DNA from: 02-FULL-45-11b sp041663485
GTDB lineage: Bacteria; Patescibacteriota; Patescibacteriia; Buchananbacterales; UBA6539
DNA: 20,053 nt
Assembly (NCBI GenBank): GCA_041663485.1
Contig: JBAYMO010000025.1
Location: 1 to 20,053, forward strand
Direction of reading: 5' to 3'
In this document: positions 14,813-20,053 of the stretch, piece by piece
Layout: every line of letters starts with the position of its first letter
Numbering within the stretch: the first letter of the stretch is position 1
Made by a program: the position numbers and the translations under genes
Notes under the pieces: generated by a model
Seen by the model: only the letters and a program-made list of their open reading frames with translations
The model's database searches: none
Told to the model about the DNA's origin: nothing

Positions 14813-14821
14813 TGTTATAAT
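14813..14821 (+). promoter_or_regulatory. Extended -10 promoter giving a leaderless mRNA
   Basis: TGTTATAAT at 14813-14821 is a perfect extended -10. A TTGACA at 14785-14790 is 25 nt away, too far for a normal -35. Seven bases past the last T of the -10 is 14828, exactly the A of the start codon, so the transcript should begin at or within a base of the ATG. Confidence 0.6.
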
Positions 14822-14827
14822 ATATAA

Positions 14828-15565
14828 ATGATTATAAAGACTTTAGTTTTTGTGGCCGCCTTGATTATTGAGATTCTTCTATTAATGTTCGTCTTAATTT
14901 TTTTGTTGTTGGGTCTGGCCGGTATGGTTTTGCCAATTATTCCCGGGTTTATCTTTATTGGTCTGGCCTTGGCTTTATATCTTTTAGTTAGTAAGAGCCC
15001 CTACGGTGTTATCACGCCCCGAATTCATCCTCATCTTCAAAAGTTAAAATATAATTTTTTAAATTTAAAAATTAGCAGAAATTTTATGGGTTTACTGCAA
15101 AAATTAAAAAAGAAAAAAGAAGAAAAAATTAAAACGGCCATTTTAAAAAACGGTTTAATCCTTCTGGGTTTTAATTTAGTTTTAATGGTGGCTTTCTTTT
15201 TAGCTTTTGTCTCTGCAACTTTACTAATAGATTTCTTGTCCGGACCGGTGATTCTGATGGGGCTAACACCTTTGGCTTTAATTTTTATCTTCGCGGGTTG
15301 CAGCGCTGTCACCTGGTATCGCTTTGGTCAAATTTTAGCCGGTCAGCTTAAACAGAACCGTATTTTAAACGCTTCGCTGGTGGTTTTGATTTCACTTTTG
15401 CCTTTGCTGGTAATTTTGATGTTATTTTCCTTTTTGATTGATTCTTTGGGTGGTTTTGCCGATAGCATGGTGGCTATAAGTTTTTTTAGTTTTCTTTTAA
15501 TGTCATTTTTGTCTGCGACTTTTGAATTAATTATTGTTACCCTAGGCGTAATTACCAAAAAATAA
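14828..15565 (+). CDS. Multi-pass membrane protein, unknown function
   Basis: The 245-residue product has about six hydrophobic segments. Two N-terminal ones lie at about 5-52 and contain GLAGMVLPIIPGFIFIGLA. A lysine-rich soluble loop of about 45 residues follows (about 62-106), then four more segments to the C-terminus. The G-x-x-G-x-V-L-P-x-x-P-G motif recalls the short PGPGW/DUF454-type membrane hairpins, but the remainder does not match anything I recognise. The start sits at the predicted transcription start with no ribosome site. The riboflavin kinase gene follows after 3 nt and the EamA transporter overlaps that, so they are probably co-transcribed. It could be an accessory membrane protein of that module; no function is assigned. 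Confidence 0.8.
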   Translation: MIIKTLVFVAALIIEILLLMFVLIFLLLGLAGMVLPIIPGFIFIGLALALYLLVSKSPYGVITPRIHPHLQKLKYNFLNLKISRNFMGLLQKLKKKKEEKIKTAILKNGLILLGFNLVLMVAFFLAFVSATLLIDFLSGPVILMGLTPLALIFIFAGCSAVTWYRFGQILAGQLKQNRILNASLVVLISLLPLLVILMLFSFLIDSLGGFADSMVAISFFSFLLMSFLSATFELIIVTLGVITKK

Positions 15566-15568
15566 TTT

Positions 15569-15946
15569 ATGCCAATTAAGGTTTTGAAGGGCAAGGTCAT
15601 CGGCGGCAAGAAAGTGGGCAGAAAAATTGGTTTTCCGACTATCAACATCGCTGTGCCAAGAAGTAAAGTTAAAAAAACTGATTGGGGAGTTTATTTTTCT
15701 CTGGTCAAGATTGAATCGATGCTTTATCCCGGCATTACTCATCTTGGCCCGGCGAAAACTTTTAATTTCATCTGGCCGACTTGTGAGACTCATATTTTGG
15801 GTTTTAAAAATGATTTGTATGAACAAATTGTAGAAAAGCGTTTGTTATTTAAGGTTCGGGAAATAGAAAAATTTAAAAGTCTTAATAAATTAAAAAAACA
15901 AATTAAAAAAGACGCCAAGTTGGCGAGAAAGTATTTTGGTTTATGA
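15569..15946 (+). CDS. Stand-alone riboflavin kinase domain
   Basis: The 125-residue protein corresponds to the C-terminal kinase half of RibF and phosphorylates riboflavin to FMN. Visible motifs: GKVIGGKKVGRKIGFPTINI at 8-27 with the Pro23-Thr24-x-Asn26 magnesium/ATP site, GVYF at 40-43, the YPGITHLGPAKTF segment at 53-65, catalytic Glu73 in ETHILGF, and the closing helix with R97 and KF.....LKKQIKKD. Bifunctional RibF proteins are about 310 residues. The N-terminal FMN adenylyltransferase domain is absent here, so FAD synthesis needs another enzyme. The last four bases (ATGA) are shared with the start of the EamA transporter, implying coupled translation. The pairing suggests uptake and trapping of riboflavin, but that link is inferred. 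Confidence 0.88.
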   Translation: MPIKVLKGKVIGGKKVGRKIGFPTINIAVPRSKVKKTDWGVYFSLVKIESMLYPGITHLGPAKTFNFIWPTCETHILGFKNDLYEQIVEKRLLFKVREIEKFKSLNKLKKQIKKDAKLARKYFGL

Positions 15947-16881
15947 TTAAATATATTATCGCTCCGATTTTAATTATTATTGCCGCTTCGCTTTGGGGCT
16001 TGGACGGCGTAGTCTTGCGGCCGAATCTTTATACCTTACCGGTGCCCTTGGTGGTTTTTTTAGAGCACGGATTGGCTTTTGCCTTGATGCTGCCATTTTT
16101 TATCAAAGAAGCTAAGGAATTAAAAAAATTAAAATTTACTGATTGGGGCGCTTTTTTTTGGGTCGCGATCTTCGGCGGAGTTTTGGGTACGATGTGTATT
16201 ACCAAGGCCTTGTTTTATGTAAGTTTTGTTAATTTGTCGGTCGTAGTTTTAATTCAAAAGCTGCAGCCGGTTTTTGCCTTGCTTTTGGCCGCTATTATTT
16301 TAAAAGAAAAATTACCTAAGAAATTTTTTCTTTGGGCGGCTTTAGCGGTCGTGGCGACCTACTTTATTACTTTCGATTCTTTTATTCCAAATTTTAATAC
16401 TGGCAATAAAACCGCTTTGGCGGCGTTATTTTCTTTAATTGCGGCTTTTTCTTTCGGTTCGTCTACAGTTTTTTCCAAACGCGCCTTACGAGCGATAAAT
16501 TTTAGAGTGGGAACTTATATTCGTTTTGGTTTGACTACTTTAATGATGGCAATTATTGCCGGCGCTTCAGGCAGCTTTTCTCAATTGTCCAATGTTAATT
16601 CCCAGCAGTGGTTAACTTTTTTGATTATTATTTTTACTTCCGGCGGTGCTGCCATGCTGCTTTATTATTTTGGTTTAAAGAAGGTGACCGCCTCAGTCTC
16701 GACTATTTGTGAATTGGCCTATCCGCTTTCCGCCATTCTCTTTGAATTTTTACTGCGACATCGAACCTTGACTTGGTCTCAGTGGCTGGCCGTGATTATT
16801 TTATTTTTTGCCATTTATCAAGTTTCAGTAAAAATCGGCGCCCAACAGGTTAAATTGACTTCGACCGCCGAATCAGCTTAA
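15943..16881 (+). CDS. EamA/DMT-family transporter
   Basis: The 312-residue product has ten hydrophobic helices in two five-helix EamA repeats (about 5-145 and 158-300). The first repeat includes AASLWGLDGVVLRP and VFALLLAAIILKEKL; the second has FSFGSSTVFSKRAL and an LAYPLSAILFEFLL end. These are typical of drug/metabolite exporters and importers. The start codon overlaps the riboflavin kinase stop by 4 nt. RibN of rhizobia and Vibrio, an EamA-type protein, imports riboflavin, so riboflavin is a reasonable substrate guess here. Amino acids or nucleosides remain possible because the family is broad. The next gene begins about 100 nt later behind its own promoter-like element. Confidence 0.88.
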   Translation: MIKYIIAPILIIIAASLWGLDGVVLRPNLYTLPVPLVVFLEHGLAFALMLPFFIKEAKELKKLKFTDWGAFFWVAIFGGVLGTMCITKALFYVSFVNLSVVVLIQKLQPVFALLLAAIILKEKLPKKFFLWAALAVVATYFITFDSFIPNFNTGNKTALAALFSLIAAFSFGSSTVFSKRALRAINFRVGTYIRFGLTTLMMAIIAGASGSFSQLSNVNSQQWLTFLIIIFTSGGAAMLLYYFGLKKVTASVSTICELAYPLSAILFEFLLRHRTLTWSQWLAVIILFFAIYQVSVKIGAQQVKLTSTAESA

Positions 16882-16909
16882 AATATTCGACGGCAATAAA
16901 GAATTATTG

Positions 16910-16915
16910 TATAAT
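16910..16915 (+). promoter_or_regulatory. Candidate promoter of the pilM-type operon
   Basis: A perfect TATAAT lies at 16910-16915; the -35 region at 16886-16892 (TTCGACG) is a poor match. Start would be near 16922, giving a leader of about 60 nt that ends with AAAGGAGG (16965-16972), 8 nt before the ATG at 16981. That ribosome site is the strongest to the right of 3351. Confidence 0.4.
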
Positions 16916-16980
16916 TAAGCTGGAAAATATTTTTCTTTTGTACCTTATCCGACTATATAAATTAAAAGGAGGAAAATAAA

Positions 16981-18588
16981 ATGTTTGGAAAAAAAACAAT
17001 TGGATTGAATATCTCCGACTATTCAATTGAGGCTCTGGTTTTAGCCAAGCCGCTGTTCGGTAATTTTATTATTCAAGCTTATGCCCGGACGCTTTTGCCG
17101 AAAGGCGTGGTGGACAATGGTGAAATAAAAAATGAAGATAAGCTGGTCGGTGCCATGACCGAACTTTTGGCCTCAGCCCGGCCCGAGCCGATCAAAAATG
17201 GCCATTGTATTCTCTCTTTGCCTGAATCACAAACGTTTTCGACTATTATTAAATTGCCGTCAGGGCTCAAGGCGGAAGAAATTATTAATACCGTACCGTT
17301 TGAGGTGGAGGAGGCAGTGCCTTTTAAAACAGATGAAATTTATTTTGACTTCAAAACCATTGGCTGCCAAGGGCCAACTCAAGAAATATTTTATACCGCT
17401 GTAAAAAAGTCGATCGTTGACTCCTATGTGGCAGTTTTAAAAAAAGTTAATTTGTCGCCTTTAGCTTTTGAACTGGAATCAAACAGTCTGGCTCGGGCGC
17501 TTTTAAATCATCCGTCGTCTGATCAGGCCAAGATTTTAGTTGACATCGGCAGCCGAACCACCAAAGTTTACATTTTTGACCGCCAGGGCACGCGTGAAAG
17601 TTTAATTTTAGATATCGCCGGCAATAAAATAACCAAAGCTATAGCCGCTGGTTTAAAAGTGAGCATTTTGGAAGCGGAAAAAATCAAGTTAACTAGTGGT
17701 TTTAATCCCCAGACTGAAGCCGCCAAACGCGTAACAAAAATTTTAGAGACCGAATTTAAAAAAATTGTTATTCCAACTAAAAAGTTTTTAACCGATTATC
17801 AGACACAAAATCAACGGACGGTTGATGAAGTAATTTTAACCGGCGGTTCGGCTTTGTTTGAGAATTTAGATCAGTTGGTGGCGGACGAATTGGGAATAAA
17901 AACCGATATTGGCAACCCGCTAGATAAAATTCAAGACTTTAAGAATATTTTTAAACATCAGAACTCGGCAGCGATTTTTTCCAATGCTCTCGGTTTGGCT
18001 CTGCGTGGCGTCGGACATGATCCGGTTAACTCTGATATTAATCTCTTGCCTTTGGCGCCTCAAACTGGCACTTCGGATTTTTACCGAATAGCAAAGTGGC
18101 TAGGAATTATTTTGATTATGGCGGTTTTGGTTTTTGGTCTATTGGTTTCGGCGAAAAAATTTAATTTTTTTGGCGGGGCCAAAAATTTGGAAGAGACAGT
18201 CAGCGAAGAAAAATCAGATTCCGGTTATGAAGGTGATTCGTTGATTAACATTGACCAAAATATTGGCCAAGACATTGCAACTACGACGCCCAATACTAAC
18301 GCGGCCACCACTACTACGCCAATAACGCCATCAACCAGTACGCCGGCCAGAGCTTCTGATCAAGCTACTTCCACGGCCTTGACTCAAGTTAATCAAGTTA
18401 AGATAAAACCAACCAGTTTAGGTTATCTCAACGTCAGGCAGGGTCCAGGTACCAGTTATGCCAAAGTCGGCCGGGCACAAATCGGCAAGGTATACACTAT
18501 TATTTCTCAAAAAGCCGATTGGTATCAGATTCAAATTGATGCCAAGTTGAGCGGATGGGTCTCTGCAGCTTATGTGGAGAAGCTTTAA
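16981..18588 (+). CDS. PilM-like protein fused to PilN-type motif, TM and SH3 domain
   Basis: The 535-residue product starts with an actin-fold PilM domain of type IV pilus assembly (1 to about 345): GLNISDYSIEAL at 8-19, VPFEVEEAVPF at 105-115, the phosphate loop DIGSRTTK at 188-195 and TGGS at 287-290. It continues past the normal PilM end into DINLLPLAPQ at 352-361. INLLP is the conserved N-terminal PilN segment that docks into the PilM groove. A membrane helix (about 373-390), a Thr/Ser/Pro-rich linker (about 400-475) and a bacterial SH3 domain (about 476-535, with GYLNVRQGPGTSY) follow. The layout predicts a cytoplasmic ATPase-like part tethered to an outside wall-binding domain. AAAGGAGG 8 nt upstream fixes the start. 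Two pseudopilin-like genes follow. Confidence 0.88.
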   Translation: MFGKKTIGLNISDYSIEALVLAKPLFGNFIIQAYARTLLPKGVVDNGEIKNEDKLVGAMTELLASARPEPIKNGHCILSLPESQTFSTIIKLPSGLKAEEIINTVPFEVEEAVPFKTDEIYFDFKTIGCQGPTQEIFYTAVKKSIVDSYVAVLKKVNLSPLAFELESNSLARALLNHPSSDQAKILVDIGSRTTKVYIFDRQGTRESLILDIAGNKITKAIAAGLKVSILEAEKIKLTSGFNPQTEAAKRVTKILETEFKKIVIPTKKFLTDYQTQNQRTVDEVILTGGSALFENLDQLVADELGIKTDIGNPLDKIQDFKNIFKHQNSAAIFSNALGLALRGVGHDPVNSDINLLPLAPQTGTSDFYRIAKWLGIILIMAVLVFGLLVSAKKFNFFGGAKNLEETVSEEKSDSGYEGDSLINIDQNIGQDIATTTPNTNAATTTTPITPSTSTPARASDQATSTALTQVNQVKIKPTSLGYLNVRQGPGTSYAKVGRAQIGKVYTIISQKADWYQIQIDAKLSGWVSAAYVEKL

Positions 18589-18595
18589 CCCTAAC

Positions 18596-19039
18596 ATGAG
18601 TAATTGGTTGGTGGGCATAGCTGCCGTTGGAGTGTTGTCCGTGATATTTTTTTGGGTTTTTAACCCGCCTAATCGTTTTGCTCAAGCCAAAAATTATCAA
18701 CGTTTAACCGCGGTTAATGCTATAATTGATAGTTATTTTTACTATATTCATACTCATCAAGGCCAAGCGCCGGTTGATTTAAAAATCGGCATTAATTATA
18801 TGATTGGCTCTGGAATGGATTTTTCCGGTTGCCTAAATCAGCCAACGGCGGCGGTTATTGATTTAAGTTACTTGGCAGGCAAATATATTTCACGCCTTCC
18901 CATTGATCCAAGCTCTTCAGCTAATTCAGCTAAAACCTATTACTATATTAACCGCGATGCCGATAATAAAATTATTATCGGCTCGTGTTTGGCGGAAAGT
19001 CTTGATGGTCAAAAACAAAGTATTTATGTTCGGCATTAA
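18596..19039 (+). CDS. Degenerate pseudopilin-like membrane-anchored protein
   Basis: The 147-residue product has one N-terminal membrane helix (about 4-23) followed by NPPNRFAQAKNYQRLTAVNA, the pattern seen after the hydrophobic helix in CPR pilin-like proteins (D/N-P..R..QA.N..R). The globular part contains Cys79 and Cys131, LPIDP at 101-105 and DNKIIIGSC at 123-131. The prepilin cleavage signature (Gly before Phe, Glu at +5) is missing and there is almost no basic leader, so processing by a prepilin peptidase is unlikely. ATG 18596 is 7 nt after the PilM-type stop; an earlier in-frame ATG at 18572 lies inside that gene. The next gene is a paralogue, whose start overlaps its end by 14 nt. 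Confidence 0.75.
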   Translation: MSNWLVGIAAVGVLSVIFFWVFNPPNRFAQAKNYQRLTAVNAIIDSYFYYIHTHQGQAPVDLKIGINYMIGSGMDFSGCLNQPTAAVIDLSYLAGKYISRLPIDPSSSANSAKTYYYINRDADNKIIIGSCLAESLDGQKQSIYVRH

Positions 19040-19520
19040 AAAAAGAAAACATAAAATTTTTGCTCAGTATGAGTTTCTGTTAATCCTGGGAATTTTAGCG
19101 GTTTTGGCGATTATGATTTGCTTGGTGCTTGATCCCAGCCGCCAATTCGTTCAAGCCAGAAACGAGCAGAGATATCAATCGGTTTATGCCATTTTTGCCG
19201 CCCTAGCCAGTTATAAGATTGATCATCAGGGGGCATTGCCGATCGATTTAGCCGCCGCTCAATCTGACGTTTATTATGTTTTGGGTTCGGGATCAAATGG
19301 CCAGTGCCTGGACAAAAAATGCCAGGCCGTCAAAAACAGTGATGATTGTTTGGATTTGAGCCAAGACTTAGTTGATGCTTACTTGGCTAAAATGCCTATT
19401 GATCCATTGTTTGGCTCTAGCGGCGATTCAGGTTACTATGTTAAAAAAGATAATGATAATAAAATTATTGTCGGATCTTGCCATGGTGAGCAGACAACGA
19501 GAATTGAACTTAGTCAATAA
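19026..19520 (+). CDS. Second pseudopilin-like protein, paralogue of the previous gene
   Basis: The 164-residue product has a basic leader (GIKKRKHK), then I-F-A-Q-Y-E at 11-16 and a membrane helix FLLILGILAVLAIMICLVL. Aligned to the prepilin motif, Phe at +1 and Glu at +5 are kept but the Gly at -1 is Ile, so cleavage is doubtful. Afterwards come DPSRQFVQARNEQRYQSVYA at 36-55, MPIDP and DNKIIVGSC, shared with the upstream gene, plus four cysteines in the globular part. ATG 19026 is chosen because codons back to 18903 lie inside the previous gene. Likely exported or anchored partners of the PilM-type protein, but the assembly is unknown. Confidence 0.75.
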   Translation: MFGIKKRKHKIFAQYEFLLILGILAVLAIMICLVLDPSRQFVQARNEQRYQSVYAIFAALASYKIDHQGALPIDLAAAQSDVYYVLGSGSNGQCLDKKCQAVKNSDDCLDLSQDLVDAYLAKMPIDPLFGSSGDSGYYVKKDNDNKIIVGSCHGEQTTRIELSQ

Positions 19521-19523
19521 AAT

Positions 19524-19742
19524 ATGGATAATTTTGAAGCCAAAAATTTAAAGCATATAATTAAAAAAGAAATCGAGATTGAAGATAGTATGATTATTTT
19601 ATATTCCGGAATTTTGAATTCTGATTATTTAGAGGCCATGTCTGAAAATGATAAAGATTTAGTCGTGGGAATTATTAATGGTTTACTCCGCGATACCAGG
19701 CGTCACAAGAAAACCATGGAAGAGATAATAAGTAAGTTATAA
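19524..19742 (+). CDS. Small helical protein, ferritin-like half
   Basis: The 72-residue protein is nearly all predicted helix: about 3-31 with Glu16, Glu18, Glu20 and Tyr27, and about 43-71 with RRHKKTMEEI. Acidic residues and one histidine (His61) on amphipathic helices recall the rubrerythrin/ferritin-like fold, but the canonical E-x-x-H is not exact (Asp57 lies four residues before His61). It starts 3 nt after the pseudopilin stop and is followed after 3 nt by a second small helical protein. Two such halves could form a four-helix bundle. Iron binding is a guess. Confidence 0.65.
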   Translation: MDNFEAKNLKHIIKKEIEIEDSMIILYSGILNSDYLEAMSENDKDLVVGIINGLLRDTRRHKKTMEEIISKL

Positions 19743-19745
19743 TGT

Positions 19746-19940
19746 ATGACCAAAGAATCAATCCTAAATAATTTGAATCACGGTTTAGCCTTTGAAGAAG
19801 GGGCACGAGAGGCCTGTGAAGAAATCATGAGTTTTTTTGAAGATAAAAAAACCAAAGACACTATTCGTTATGTCAGGGATGATGAATTAAAACACATCGG
19901 TTTGGTTAAAGAGCTTATTCGTTTAGTCAGTAAATATTAA
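19746..19940 (+). CDS. Small helical protein, ferritin/rubrerythrin-like half
   Basis: The 64-residue protein has two predicted helices: about 5-32 with AFEEGAREACEEIMSFFED, and about 35-62 with the clear E-x-x-H of the ferritin-like fold (Glu47 and His50 in DELKHIGLVKEL). A full ferritin-like domain needs four helices, so it probably dimerises or pairs with the 72-residue neighbour. A DJ-1-type gene follows at once, which hints at oxidative stress or metal handling. Confidence 0.7.
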   Translation: MTKESILNNLNHGLAFEEGAREACEEIMSFFEDKKTKDTIRYVRDDELKHIGLVKELIRLVSKY

Positions 19941-19941
19941 T

Positions 19942-20053
19942 ATGTTAAAACGAGCTGTCTTTGTCATTGCTCAAAATGACTTTCATGATACTGAACTTTT
20001 GGTGCCTAAAGCGGTTTTGGATCAAAGGAGAATTGAGACTAAAATCGCCTCAA
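19942..20053 (+). CDS. DJ-1/PfpI-family protein, 5' part only
   Basis: Only the first 37 codons are inside the window. The start reads MLKRAVFVIAQNDFHDTELL, matching the first strand and the F-x-D-x-E segment of DJ-1/PfpI proteins, where Glu18 would be the conserved acid next to the reactive cysteine. The cysteine elbow is outside the window. ATG 19942 is one base after the previous stop, so it belongs to the same transcript as the ferritin-like pair. Members include glyoxalase-type, protease-type and amidotransferase-like proteins; which one cannot be told. Confidence 0.7.
   Translation, partial: MLKRAVFVIAQNDFHDTELLVPKAVLDQRRIETKIAS

Noticed and set aside
15037..15648. Minus-strand frames of about 90-100 codons opposite the membrane protein
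   Set aside because: Lysine/proline-rich shadows of the hydrophobic plus-strand gene with no starts or motifs.
16861..16895. Terminator after the EamA gene
   Set aside because: CCG-x-CGAAT can pair with ATTCG-x-CGG, but no T run follows, so it is only a weak hairpin.
1..20053. CRISPR array, transposase, integrase, IS ends or toxin-antitoxin pair
   Set aside because: No regularly spaced repeats, no DDE or recombinase motifs and no terminal inverted repeats flanking the atypical left block were seen.

Overview
The window looks like a genome fragment from a Candidatus Patescibacteria (CPR, Parcubacteria-like) bacterium. Pointers to this are the AT-rich gene-dense DNA with 1-8 nt gaps or overlaps, mostly absent Shine-Dalgarno sites, a 7TM-GAF histidine kinase followed by a lone receiver, a stand-alone riboflavin kinase domain, a PilM-type fusion with pseudopilin-like neighbours, and small ferritin-like proteins. 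This placement rests on recognition by eye, not on a database search.

Bases 1-3351 differ from the rest. They are near 50% GC in the coding lines I counted (32/60 at 3061-3120, against 18/60 at 3661-3720). They carry near-consensus TTGACA/TATAAT promoters, strong GGAGG ribosome sites and a clear hairpin terminator. This block holds a small membrane protein (339-716), about 690 bp of gene-free, hairpin-rich DNA, an outer-membrane FadL/OmpP1-type barrel on the minus strand (1403-2635), and a divergent hot-dog thioesterase of the polyketide TebC/CalE7 type (2887-3351). An outer-membrane porin is unexpected in CPR. The composition changes abruptly at about 3352-3356, yet the genes on both sides are intact, which suggests acquired DNA more than a crude assembly join.

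3356-5948 is a histidine kinase plus a single-domain receiver, ending at a bidirectional terminator. 5999-14576 is one tightly packed minus-strand operon of six enzymes. In order of transcription they are: a tandem ATP-grasp protein (amino-acid ligase-like half plus Ddl-like half), a MurL-like PP-loop epimerase, an enolase-superfamily dipeptide epimerase, a DegT-like PLP enzyme, a second ATP-grasp ligase, and a LysA/ornithine-type PLP decarboxylase. Together they look like an uncharacterised route to a modified, D-residue-containing peptide or a peptidoglycan-peptide variant. This is the best candidate in the window for a new system.

From 14828 rightwards all genes are on the plus strand. A multi-pass membrane protein with a predicted leaderless mRNA is followed by a riboflavin kinase domain and an overlapping EamA transporter, a possible riboflavin salvage pair. 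Then come a PilM protein that continues into a PilN-like INLLP motif, a membrane segment and an SH3 domain; two tandem degenerate pseudopilin-like proteins; two half-size ferritin-like proteins; and the start of a DJ-1/PfpI gene cut by the window edge.
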